Below, piece after piece: positions 17,545-25,380 of a DNA stretch of 64,000 nucleotides (its first letter is position 1; every line of letters starts with the position of its first letter). The DNA comes from Oleispirillum sp963678075. Lineage in GTDB: Bacteria; Pseudomonadota; Alphaproteobacteria; Rhodospirillales; Rhodospirillaceae. The stretch lies in assembly GCA_963678075.2 (NCBI GenBank), contig CAXXPK010000001.1:122182-186181 (forward strand), in the 5' to 3' direction. A model generated the notes under the pieces. The model was not told where the DNA came from, searched no databases, and worked only from the letters and a program-made list of their open reading frames with translations. Both the position numbers and the translations under genes were made by a program.

Positions 17545-18510
17545 TCAGCGATTCCCCGTCGCCGGGGCGGCTTCCTCCGGCCCGGAGGCATGGGCACGGC
17601 GTAGGATTTCGGCGATTCCCCCGGCTGCGGCGGCGGCAATTGCATCGGCGGCCTGTCCCCAGGCGTGGTCCAGGGCGGCGGCGGGGACGTCGTTGACCTG
17701 TCCCAGTCCCCCCAGGGAACGCCCCTTGGCGTTGCTGACCGTCCAGACGATTCGCACCCGTCGGATCGGGGGGGCGGCCTCGACGGCACGGGGTTCGCCG
17801 ATATCGACGCGGCCCTTGATCACGTAGGGGGCGGAGTCGCGGGCGGTGCCTTCGGCCTCCGGCTTCAGGCCAAAGCGCCGCAAGTGGCCGAGCATGGCGA
17901 AGCGCAGCAGGGTGTTGCCGTCGCCGGTGGCGCCCTCCACGATATCGACGAAGACCCGCGATGGGTCGGCGGGGTCGGTGGCGCGTGGCGGCGACGCGGC
18001 GGGCGGTGGCGCTTGCTTGATCAGGCTTTCGAACGGGGCGCGGGCCGATCGCACGGCGGGTGGAAAATACCCCAGACGGTTGGCCAGCATCGTCGCCCAG
18101 CGGCTGGCCTGATCCGGCCATTGGGCGGGGTCGGCGGGAACCGGCAGGGTGACCGCGATCGGCGGCAGCGGACGGTTGCCGGCGGGACGACTGAACATCA
18201 GGCGTGGCGCGTCGGCGCTGTCGGTTGTCGGAACCGTCCAGGACAGGATGCGCGGTGCGGTGGGTGGGCAGGGTTCGGTGGCGTCGGCCAGGGTTTCGCG
18301 CGTGACCAGTTCTGTGGCCAGGGCCGTGCGCAGGGTTTTATCCAGGGCGGTCGGCAGGCCGGGAATCGGCGCGATGCAGAGAATCGGCGTTTCCGGCGCG
18401 TCCAGTTCGCCCTCGCCCGCGCGGACGCGTTCGAACGGGAGGGGGATGTCGCAGGCAGCCAATCCGGTCAGGATCAGGAGCGCTGCCAGCGCGCGGGCGG
18501 CGGGGGTCAT
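17545..18510 (-). CDS. Putative lipoprotein, hypothetical
   Basis: A 321-residue protein not assigned to a named family. The N-terminus has a hydrophobic segment followed by the lipobox LAAC (ALLILTGLAAC), so it is predicted to be a lipoprotein. The body is Pro/Ala-rich with a region ending VSNAKGRSLGGLGQVNDVPAAALDHAWG. The latter resembles the glycine-rich stretch seen in proteins that give context to lipoprotein assembly, but I cannot name it. The start at 18510 overlaps the pgeF stop by 4 bases (ATGA), so the two genes are translationally coupled. It precedes prs by 114 bases. Confidence 0.7.
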   Translation of the reverse strand: MTPAARALAALLILTGLAACDIPLPFERVRAGEGELDAPETPILCIAPIPGLPTALDKTLRTALATELVTRETLADATEPCPPTAPRILSWTVPTTDSADAPRLMFSRPAGNRPLPPIAVTLPVPADPAQWPDQASRWATMLANRLGYFPPAVRSARAPFESLIKQAPPPAASPPRATDPADPSRVFVDIVEGATGDGNTLLRFAMLGHLRRFGLKPEAEGTARDSAPYVIKGRVDIGEPRAVEAAPPIRRVRIVWTVSNAKGRSLGGLGQVNDVPAAALDHAWGQAADAIAAAAAGGIAEILRRAHASGPEEAAPATGNR

Positions 18511-19274
18511 CGTTCCAGAACGATCGCCGACAGGCAGCGACCGTAGTCCGCCTCGCCATTCAGGCAGGCGCGGCGATAGCTGAAGAAACGATCGGATTCG
18601 CGGCAGGTGTCGCAGGGGGTGCGGATCACCTCGGTGACGCCGGTCCGGGCGAGTTTGCGCGCGACATAGGCGGGAAGGTCGAACATGAAGTGTCCGACGT
18701 TTTTCGACGGGGCGAAGAATTGGTCGTTTTCCGGGGTCTCGGCGATGAAGGGGGCGGGGAATTCCGGCCCGACCTCGTAGGTTCGTTGCGAGATCGAGGG
18801 GCCGATCGCTGCGGCGATGGTGCCGGGACGCGCGCCCAAGTCCACCATGCGGGTGATGGTTTCCTCCAGCACGCCCTTCAGCGCGCCCTTCCAACCGGCG
18901 TGGGCGGCGCCGATGATCCCCTTTTGGGTGTCGGCCAACAGCACCGGCACGCAGTCGGCGGTCAGGATGCCAAGGGCGATGCCCGGCACGTTGGTGACCA
19001 TGGCGTCGGCGACCGGTGCGTCCTTAGCGTTCCACGCACGGGTGACGGTGATCACCCGGGTGGTGTGCTCTTGATGGAGGGTGGCCAGGGCCGAGGCCGG
19101 TTGCTCCATCAGTTCCATGGCCAGTTCGCGATTGCGGGTGACGTTGGCTGGGTCGTCGCCGGAGCCGTAGCCGCAATTTAAGGAGTCGTAAATCCCAGCC
19201 GAAACACCGCAGTTGTGGGTGAAGAAGGCATGGCGCACGCGGGAGATATCGTTTAGCGCGGAGACCGTGATCAT
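18507..19274 (-). CDS. pgeF: Purine nucleoside phosphorylase/laccase-like protein (PgeF/YfiH)
   Basis: Member of the YfiH/LACC1 family, acting on purine nucleosides and linked to peptidoglycan quality control. The 255-residue protein has HAFFTHNCGVSAGIYDSLNCG near the start, the zinc-ligand region TADCVPVLLAD, GAAHAGWKGALKG and DLPAYVARKLARTGV. The conserved Cys and two His of the active site are visible in these motifs. It is the first gene of a pair with the downstream lipoprotein. The reading frame is intact. Confidence 0.92.
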   Translation of the reverse strand: MITVSALNDISRVRHAFFTHNCGVSAGIYDSLNCGYGSGDDPANVTRNRELAMELMEQPASALATLHQEHTTRVITVTRAWNAKDAPVADAMVTNVPGIALGILTADCVPVLLADTQKGIIGAAHAGWKGALKGVLEETITRMVDLGARPGTIAAAIGPSISQRTYEVGPEFPAPFIAETPENDQFFAPSKNVGHFMFDLPAYVARKLARTGVTEVIRTPCDTCRESDRFFSYRRACLNGEADYGRCLSAIVLER

Positions 19275-19378
19275 CGTCTCTTCCCCAATTTTTTCGCGTA
19301 CGCCACTGGGGGCGATTCAACTCTACAGGTGCCCCACCCCCGTGAGAATAAAGGATTTTGCGGAGGGTTCAACGGAAT

Positions 19379-20437
19379 TTAGAACCCTTCGGGCGCCATT
19401 GGTTCCGGCGGCAGGATGGCGAGGGCCTTGAACAGGCGTCCCATCGCCCGCGGATCGGCCAGTCGCCGCGCGCCGGAGGCGAGCGCCGCGGCCTGGGGCG
19501 GGGAAGCGCGGGAGAGCAGAGCATTCAGGCGTTCGTTCAGCCCCATCGCGGTCAGCCAGCGGCCCTGCGTGACCGGACCGAAGGCGGTGGCTCCGTGGGC
19601 GCTGGCGATCCGCGTGGCGCGGGCGAAATCGACATGGGCGGTCAGGTCCACCTCTCCCGGGCGGGCCAGGGGGGACACGAAGCGGTGGCGGGACACCGCC
19701 TGCAGGGTGTCGCCATAGCCGCTTTCCCCGTGGCCGTAATCGAAGAAAAGCGCGCCGCCTCCATTCCCGGCGATGCGTGTGGCGATCGTTGCGATGAAGG
19801 CGTCGGTTGCCGGGCTGTCCTCCCACACCTCGCCCTCGGCGGGGGGCGGCAGTTTCCGTGGGGCGGTGGGCGGAGCCGAAGGCGGCCCGTCGATGAAAAC
19901 GAAGTCGGCATCGTCGAGGCCGACTTGGCATTCGCGCCAGACGCCGTTCCGAAAGATCGACTGGCGGATCGGCAGGGCATCCAGGAATTCATTGGCGATC
20001 AGCAGCAGTGGCCCCGTGGGCAGGGACGAAGGGGTGTCGTGCCAGGTTGCGGCGCGTCCGCGCAGGGCGACCTTCTGCGCCTTGCGCAGGGCGGGGCTGG
20101 TTTCCACCAAGTGCAGGTCGGCGGCGTCCAGAAAATCGGGGATGGCGGCGGTGGCGCGCAGGGCGTCGGCGATCAGGGTGCCGCGCCCCGGCCCGCATTC
20201 GGCCAGAATAAAGCGGCGCGGGCGGTCCATTGCCACCCAGCGGAGGGCCAGCCACAGGCCGATCAGTTCGCCGAAGATCTGGCTGACCTCGGGCGCGGTG
20301 ATGAAGTCGCCGTCGGCGCCGAAAACGCGCGGGCGGCGGTAATAGGCGGCGACTGCCTCGGCCATGAAGTCGGCCAGCGGGATCGGTCCTTCGGTACGGA
20401 TGCGCGCGCGCCAGCCGTCCGCCGTCGCCGTATTCAT
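19379..20437 (-). CDS. SAM-dependent methyltransferase, MidA/NDUFAF7 family
   Basis: A 352-residue class I methyltransferase of the COG1565 type, whose mitochondrial relative methylates a complex I subunit. It shows FMAEAVAAYYRRP near the N-terminus, FITAPEVSQIFGE, the SAM loop ILAECGPGRGTL, LIANEFLDALP and a late FFDYGHGESGYGDTLQA. The length is typical. It overlaps lgt by 4 bases (ATGA), a common alphaproteobacterial lgt-midA-pgeF arrangement, so these genes likely form one transcript running from lgt toward prs. The reading frame is intact. Confidence 0.9.
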   Translation of the reverse strand: MNTATADGWRARIRTEGPIPLADFMAEAVAAYYRRPRVFGADGDFITAPEVSQIFGELIGLWLALRWVAMDRPRRFILAECGPGRGTLIADALRATAAIPDFLDAADLHLVETSPALRKAQKVALRGRAATWHDTPSSLPTGPLLLIANEFLDALPIRQSIFRNGVWRECQVGLDDADFVFIDGPPSAPPTAPRKLPPPAEGEVWEDSPATDAFIATIATRIAGNGGGALFFDYGHGESGYGDTLQAVSRHRFVSPLARPGEVDLTAHVDFARATRIASAHGATAFGPVTQGRWLTAMGLNERLNALLSRASPPQAAALASGARRLADPRAMGRLFKALAILPPEPMAPEGF

Positions 20438-21252
20438 GGTTGCGTGCCGGGGGCGATCGGCGGGCGGGTCAGGGCGCGGCGGATCAGCCAGGCGCCGGCC
20501 GCCACCATCGGCAGCGACAACAGTTGTCCCATGGTGACGCCGCCCAGCAGGAACCCCAGTTGCGGGTCCGGCTGGCGAAACAGTTCGCCGACGATGCGCG
20601 CCAAGCCATAGCCGATCAGGAACAGCCCGAACTGGAACCCCGGACGTCGTCCGCGGCCCAGAACCCAGGCGGTGATCATCACCACGAACAACAGCAGCCC
20701 TTCCATCCCCGCCTGATAAAGCTGGCTGGGGTGGCGCGGCAGCGGCCCGCCGTTCGGGAAAATCATCGCGAACGGCGCGTCGGGGGCGATCCGCCCGAAC
20801 AGTTCGCCATTGATGAAATTGGCGATCCGCCCGAGAAACAGGCCGATCGGCGCCACCGTGACCGACAGGTCACCCAGGCGGAACGGCGATATCCGGCGGG
20901 CGCGGACGTACAGCAGAACCGCCGCGACGACCCCCAGAAAGCCACCGTGGAAGGACATGCCGCCTTTCCAGATGGCCAGGGCTTCCAGTGGGTGGGCGGC
21001 GTAGAAGGCGGGATTGTAGAACAGGACATAGCCGATGCGTCCGCCCAGGATCACCCCCATCGTCGCCCAAGTCAGAAAGTCGTCGATGTCGCGCGGCGTG
21101 ACCCGGCCGGTGCCGCCCCGGGCCAGCCGTGCCGCCAATTGCCAGCCGCCGACCAGTCCGGTGACATAGGCCAGGGCGTACCAACGCACCACAAAGGGCC
21201 CGATCGCGAAGGCCACCGGGTCGAAGTTGGGGAACATCAAGGGAGAGGACAT
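20434..21252 (-). CDS. lgt: Phosphatidylglycerol-prolipoprotein diacylglyceryl transferase
   Basis: Transfers the diacylglyceryl group to the lipobox cysteine of prolipoproteins at the inner membrane. The 272-residue protein has about seven hydrophobic segments, GGMSFHGGFLG with the essential His, and the Lgt signature GRIANFINGELFGR. The C-terminus carries the GELFRQPDPQLGF stretch. The start ATG ends at 21252 and gives MSSPLMFPNFDPVAFAIGP. It is the first gene before midA, with a 20-base gap to hldD. The reading frame is intact. Confidence 0.95.
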   Translation of the reverse strand: MSSPLMFPNFDPVAFAIGPFVVRWYALAYVTGLVGGWQLAARLARGGTGRVTPRDIDDFLTWATMGVILGGRIGYVLFYNPAFYAAHPLEALAIWKGGMSFHGGFLGVVAAVLLYVRARRISPFRLGDLSVTVAPIGLFLGRIANFINGELFGRIAPDAPFAMIFPNGGPLPRHPSQLYQAGMEGLLLFVVMITAWVLGRGRRPGFQFGLFLIGYGLARIVGELFRQPDPQLGFLLGGVTMGQLLSLPMVAAGAWLIRRALTRPPIAPGTQP

Positions 21253-21272
21253 CGCGTCGGGGGTTCCGCTTC

Positions 21273-22259
21273 TCAGACGTAGGGGTCGTCGGTGTGCAGA
21301 TAGTTCACGACATACTGGTGAATGCCGCTTTCCAGCGCCGTGAACTGGCGTGTGTACCCGGCCTTGCGCAGGGAACGCATGTCGGCCTGGGTGAAGTATT
21401 GATAGCGGTCGTGGATTTCGGTCGGGGTATCGATGAACTTGATCTTCGGTTCCTTGTCGAGCGCGCGATAGACCGCCGAGGCGAGGTCCAGGAAGGTGCG
21501 CGCTTGTCCGGTGCCGAGGTTGTAAAGGCCGTTCACCTGCGGATTGTCCAGGCACCACATCACCACATCGACGCAGTCGCCGACCCAGACGAAGTCGCGC
21601 ATCTGGCCGCCGTCCGGGTACTGCGGGTCGTGGGATTTGAACAGCAGGCAGTGCGCGTCGGCGGCGGCGCGCGGATAGATCTGCGCGATCACGCTTTGCT
21701 GGCCGCCCTTGTGGTATTCGTTGGGGCCATAGACGTTGAAGAACTTCAGACCGACCCATTGCGATGGGGTTCGCCGATTGTGAAAGACCTTGTGGGCGAC
21801 GCGGCGGTCGAACAGATGCTTGCTCCAGCCGTAGGGGTTCATCGGATGCAAGCGGGCCAGGGCGGCTTCGGTGAATTCGTCCGAGAAGCCCTGGGTGCCG
21901 TCGCCATAGGTGGCGGCGGACGAGGCATAGATGAAGCGCTTTTCATGTGCCGCGCACCACTTCCAAAGCCCCAGGGTCAGGCTGAAGTTATTGGTGAGGA
22001 TCTTGTCGGCGTCAACCTCGGTGGTGGAGGAAATCGCCCCCATATGGATCACCGCCTCGACCAATTTGGCGTTGGTTTCCAGGTATTGCAGCACGTAGTC
22101 CGGGTGCACGATGTCGGCCAGGCCGCGTTTGCTGAGGTTGCGCCACTTGCCGCCGCTGCGCAGGCGATCGACGACGACGATATCCCCTGTGCCGCGTGTC
22201 TCCAGGGCCGCGAGGATGTTTGATCCGATGAAGCCGGCGCCGCCGGTGACCACGTACAT
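21273..22259 (-). CDS. hldD: ADP-glyceromanno-heptose 6-epimerase
   Basis: Epimerises ADP-D-glycero- to ADP-L-glycero-manno-heptose for the LPS inner core. The 328-residue extended SDR protein starts MYVVTGGAGFIGSNI (NAD(P) Rossmann motif) and carries HMGAISSTTE, the catalytic YGWSK (Tyr-x3-Lys), and FFNVYGPNEYHKG, typical of HldD. The start at 22259 has GGAGAGAGG upstream. Its presence implies heptose-containing LPS. The reading frame is intact. Confidence 0.93.
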   Translation of the reverse strand: MYVVTGGAGFIGSNILAALETRGTGDIVVVDRLRSGGKWRNLSKRGLADIVHPDYVLQYLETNAKLVEAVIHMGAISSTTEVDADKILTNNFSLTLGLWKWCAAHEKRFIYASSAATYGDGTQGFSDEFTEAALARLHPMNPYGWSKHLFDRRVAHKVFHNRRTPSQWVGLKFFNVYGPNEYHKGGQQSVIAQIYPRAAADAHCLLFKSHDPQYPDGGQMRDFVWVGDCVDVVMWCLDNPQVNGLYNLGTGQARTFLDLASAVYRALDKEPKIKFIDTPTEIHDRYQYFTQADMRSLRKAGYTRQFTALESGIHQYVVNYLHTDDPYV

Positions 22260-22424
22260 TGAGGCGTCCTCTCTCCGGTTGGGTGATGGAGTTGTTATCT
22301 CGATCAAAAGAGATATGGTCCCAGCCCAATGGTGGACAGGGGGGCGTGGAGCCATCATAATAGCAAGCGCAAGGCGGCGCCACGGTGTTGAAGCGCCGCC
22401 GTCGAATCCCTGGAGGAAATTCCG

Positions 22425-22769
22425 ATGTCATCCCGTCCGCGATTGTTCGACGACGTGTCCCGCCTAGCTGGCGATGCTGCGACCGCGCTTGGCGGTTTGA
22501 AGGGCGAGATCGAAACCGCGGTGAAGCAGCGCCTGGAGCGCATGCTCGCCGATCTCGACATGGTCCCGCGCGAGGAATTCGAGGCGGTGCGTGCGATGGC
22601 GGCGCCGGCCCGCGAGGAGCAGGAGCGCCTGACGGCCCGTGTCGCGAAGCTGGAGGCGGCGCTGAAACCCGCCAAATCCAGCGCGAAGCCAGCTGTCGCC
22701 AAGAAGCCGGCGGTCAAGAAGCCCGCCGCGAAAAAGCCCGTGGCGGCAGCCGAGACTCCGCAGTCCTGA
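22425..22769 (+). CDS. ubiK: Accessory factor UbiK family protein (BMFP)
   Basis: A 114-residue membrane-fusogenic BMFP-domain protein. The N-terminal LFDDVSRLAGDAATALGGLK and helical VKQRLERMLADLDMVPREEFE segments are typical; the centre is a coiled coil and the C-terminus is a Lys/Ala/Pro-rich tail (AKKPAVKKPAAKKP). Enterobacterial UbiK helps aerobic ubiquinone synthesis; that role here is by homology only. It diverges from hldD, with about 165 bases of shared upstream region. Confidence 0.85.
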   Translation: MSSRPRLFDDVSRLAGDAATALGGLKGEIETAVKQRLERMLADLDMVPREEFEAVRAMAAPAREEQERLTARVAKLEAALKPAKSSAKPAVAKKPAVKKPAAKKPVAAAETPQS

Positions 22770-23071
22770 TTCTTGACGGTTTTGGCGAATCGGGCATCAC
22801 GCGGGGAATTCCCGCGCGATGCCGTCGTGTTGTCGTCGATCCGTCATTAAACTTCCCTTGCATTGGCGGAACGTCTTTGGCACTCTAGATTTTGTGGCGC
22901 GAGGCGGGGCTTGCCTCGATATGTGTGATTTTCTGGTGCCATGCCCAGAGTGCGGCGATCTTCGCCCGGAAGAATCGCGTTGACGCCGGATATGCTATCC
23001 GGTGCACAGGGACCGGTTCAAGGATAGGGCGAAGGTGGCCCGCCTCGGTCTAGAGTAGTGGAGGTTTCCTC
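22770..23071. other. Intergenic region without a recognised gene
   Basis: About 300 bases between ubiK and the YbjN gene. It must hold the promoter of the latter. No tRNA, clear terminator or open frame with family resemblance was seen. Confidence 0.4.
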
Positions 23072-23575
23072 ATGCAGGCCTCGGATACCGTATTCGACGT
23101 CGAAACGCTCCATCCCCTCGAACTCATCGAACAGGTGTTGAGCGCCCGCGACTGGACGTTCGAACGCCGTGGCGATGACGAGTTGGCGGCGGAAGTCCCC
23201 GGTCGCTGGTGCGATTACGGGGTGTTTTTCGCGCTGGCGCCGGAGCTGGAGACGCTGCACGTCTCCTGTTCGCTCGATATGCGGGTGCCGGAGTCGCGCC
23301 GTGCCGCGATTGCCGAGCTGTTGGCGATCGCCAATGAAAAGCTGTGGATCGGCCACTTCGCCCTGTGGGCGGAGGAAGGATTGCCGATGTTCCGCTATTC
23401 CCTGCTGTTGGGGTCGGACCTCAACCTTGGCATCGATCGTCTGGAGTCCCTGATCGACGTCGCGATCAGCGAGTGCGAGCGTTTCTATCCCGCCTTCCAG
23501 TATGTCACCTGGGGCGGCAAGTCTCCGGTCGAGGCGGTGGAGGCCGCGATGCTGGATACCGTCGGCGAAGCCTGA
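23072..23575 (+). CDS. YbjN domain-containing protein
   Basis: A 167-residue protein of the YbjN (type III chaperone-like fold) family. The start MQASDTVFDVETLHPLELI leads into an acidic alpha/beta domain with HVSCSLDMRVPE, NEKLWIGHFALW and RYSLLLGSDLNLG, which are characteristic. It ends in AVEAAMLDTVGEA. YbjN proteins affect motility and stress in enterobacteria, but the mechanism is unknown. A strong inverted repeat follows its stop. It precedes proC, as in many alphaproteobacteria. The reading frame is intact. Confidence 0.85.
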   Translation: MQASDTVFDVETLHPLELIEQVLSARDWTFERRGDDELAAEVPGRWCDYGVFFALAPELETLHVSCSLDMRVPESRRAAIAELLAIANEKLWIGHFALWAEEGLPMFRYSLLLGSDLNLGIDRLESLIDVAISECERFYPAFQYVTWGGKSPVEAVEAAMLDTVGEA

Positions 23576-23588
23576 CCGTCGTTTCCGC

Positions 23589-23640
23589 TTCCCCCCATGA
23601 CAAAAGCCCCCTTGGCCGGGGGCTTTTGTCATGGGGGGAA
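23589..23640. terminator. Perfect 23-bp inverted repeat between ybjN-like gene and proC
   Basis: TTCCCCCCATGACAAAAGCC and its exact complement face each other around a TTGGCC centre. The GGGGGCTTTT part forms a bidirectional rho-independent terminator. The arms are unusually long and perfect for a terminator. Confidence 0.85.
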
Positions 23641-23684
23641 GCCTGCTATCCCTGACCCGGACAATCGAGACCAAGGGGAAAAAG

Positions 23685-24569
23685 ATGACACACGCCAGGA
23701 TTCTGTTGATCGGTTGCGGCAAAATGGGCGGCGCGCTGCTGTCCGGTTGGCTGGATAACGGATGGCCGAAGACGCGGGTGCGCATTGTCGAGGCCCATGC
23801 CCCGACCCGCGCCGCCTGGGCGGCGAAAGGCGTCGTCGCGGTGGCGGCCCCCGACGAGATCCCGGCGGACTTCGTTCCCGACGCGGCGCTGGTCGCGGTC
23901 AAGCCGCAGGGGCTGGGCGAGGCCCTGCCGCAGGTCGCTGCGCGGGTCGCGGCGCTGTGTGGTGAAACCCCGCCGTTGGTGATTTCCATCGTCGCGGGCA
24001 AGCCGGTATCGGCCTTCGCGTCGGCGTTCGGTCCGCTTACCCCGGTGCTGCGGGTGATGCCCAATACCCCGGCGGCGGTGGGGCGAGGCATCTCGGGGCT
24101 CTTCGCCAACGCCCAAGTCAGCGCGGCACAGCGCGCCCTGGGCGAGACCCTGCTGGCGGCGGTGGGGCAGACGGTCTGGTTATCGGACGAGGAGCAGATG
24201 CACGCGGTCACCGCGCTGTCCGGCAGCGGTCCGGCCTATGTCTTCCATTTGGTGGAGGCGATGGCGGCGGCGGGCGTCGCCCTTGGCCTGCCGCCCGACG
24301 TGGCGATGACCCTGGTCCGCGCCACCGTCGTCGGTTCCGGCGAACTGCTGCGGCAAAGCGCCGATGACGCCGCGACCCTGCGTATCGCCGTCACCAGCCC
24401 CGGTGGCACCACTGCCGCCGCGCTGGCTGTGCTGATGGATGGGAAGAAGGGCCTGCCGCCCTTGTTCGCCAAAGCTCTGGCCGCCGCCGCGAACCGTTCG
24501 CGCGAACTAGCGGGATTAAAACAAGTCGTGGGCACCGCCCGCACCCGCAAGGGGGCACGGCCCCCTTGA
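23685..24569 (+). CDS. proC: Pyrroline-5-carboxylate reductase
   Basis: Last step of proline synthesis. The 294-residue protein begins MTHARILLIGCGKMGGALLS (NAD(P) motif), has AVKPQ, RVMPNTPAAVGRG and the signature SGSGPAYVFHLVEAM, followed by TVVGSGELL and SPGGTTAAAL. The family usually ends near NRSRELAG; here about 15 further residues (KQVVGTARTRKGARPP) read into a dispersed intergenic repeat (24526-24570), so the natural stop has been lost or moved. The core enzyme is intact. Confidence 0.93.
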   Translation: MTHARILLIGCGKMGGALLSGWLDNGWPKTRVRIVEAHAPTRAAWAAKGVVAVAAPDEIPADFVPDAALVAVKPQGLGEALPQVAARVAALCGETPPLVISIVAGKPVSAFASAFGPLTPVLRVMPNTPAAVGRGISGLFANAQVSAAQRALGETLLAAVGQTVWLSDEEQMHAVTALSGSGPAYVFHLVEAMAAAGVALGLPPDVAMTLVRATVVGSGELLRQSADDAATLRIAVTSPGGTTAAALAVLMDGKKGLPPLFAKALAAAANRSRELAGLKQVVGTARTRKGARPP

Positions 24570-24570
24570 C
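24526..24570. repeat. Dispersed GTCGTGGGC repeat, copy overlapping the proC end
   Basis: AAGTCGTGGGCACCGCCCGC followed by ACCCGC matches 43639-43664 with two differences. It is followed by GGGGGCACGGCCCCC, a hairpin. The copy supplies the last residues and the stop codon of proC. Confidence 0.6.
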
Positions 24571-24581
24571 CTCAATACGGG

Positions 24582-24668
24582 TTTATCGTGCTACGCGCAA
24601 AAAATGAATGGGTTCAAAGGGCCCGAGGCCCTTTGCAGGTCCAGGACGAAGCCCTGGAGGTTTTCCCC
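24582..24668. repeat. Dispersed TTTATCGTGCTA repeat, copy 1
   Basis: TTTATCGTGCTACGCGCAAA at 24582-24601 recurs at 32830-32849 with one difference. Both copies continue with an AAAAAATG..GGGT run, an AGGGYCC..AGGC hairpin and a CCnGG-rich end, so the repeat unit is about 90 bases. It ends just before the csaA start. Confidence 0.65.
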
Positions 24669-24683
24669 CGTTGAGGTTCGACG

Positions 24684-24955
24684 ATGACGATTACCCATGA
24701 CGACTTCGCCAAGGTGGACATATGCGTGGGGAGGGTTTCGCGGGCTGAGGTCAACGCGGCGGCGCGCAAGCCCGCCTATACGCCGTGGGTGGACTTTGGC
24801 CCCGAGGTGGGGGAGCGGAAAAGCTCCGCGCAGTTGACCCGGCATTACACGCCGGAGTCCCTGACCGGCAAGCGGGTGGTCGGGGTGGTGAACTTTCCGG
24901 CGAAGCAGATCGGCCCGGTACGGAGCGAATGCCTGATTCTGGGGGTGCCGGACGC
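24684..24955 (+). pseudogene. csaA: CsaA-type tRNA-binding protein, 3' end deleted
   Basis: OB-fold tRNA-binding/chaperone family. The first 90 residues are well preserved: DFAKVDICVGRV, ARKPAYTPWVDFGPE, KSSAQLTRHYTPE, GVVNFPAKQIGP and LGVPDA. The family then continues to an NGG-type ending, but here the sequence joins, near 24948-24956, to the middle of yciB. The csaA frame runs on for 27 unrelated residues (to the stop ending at 25034). The most conserved part of the C-terminal tail is lost. A single deletion explains both this and the yciB truncation. Confidence 0.75.
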
Positions 24956-25347
24956 GGCGTTTGCCGGTGATGCCGCTGGTTTCCGGCGCGGTGGTGCTGG
25001 TGTTCGGAGCGCTGACCCTGTGGCTGCACGATGATACCTTCATCAAGATGAAGCCGACCATCGTCAATGGTTTGTTCGGAACCGTGCTGCTGGGCGGCCT
25101 GGCGTTCGGCAAATCCCTGCTGCGTCAGGTGTTCGATGGGACGTTCCACCTGACCGCAGAAGGCTGGGAAGTTTTGACGCGCCGCTGGGGGGATTCTTCT
25201 TCGTTCTGGCCGTGTTGAACGAAGTGGTCTGGCGCGGTTTCTCCACCGACATTTGGGTGGACTTCAAGGTGTTCGGCATCATGCCCTTGACCATGATCTT
25301 TTCCATCGCGCAGATACCGTTGTTGCGTAAACACGCGGCGGAGTGAT
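24948..25347 (+). pseudogene. yciB: Septation/inner-membrane protein YciB (IspZ), 5' truncated and frameshifted
   Basis: Only the C-terminal two thirds of this membrane protein remain, beginning RTRRLPVMPLVSGAVVLVFG, then TLWLHDDTFIKMKPT and GLAFGKSLLRQVF, typical YciB. The N-terminal helices are missing because of the fusion with csaA. A second lesion lies in the GGGGGG run near 25190: the frame after it continues FFFVLAVLNEVVWRGFSTD and ends LLRKHAAE. One more G would restore the frame. Neither fragment is likely functional. Confidence 0.8.
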
Positions 25348-25380
25348 TTCCCCTGCGGGGGGGCGGGGAAATCGTGTGCG

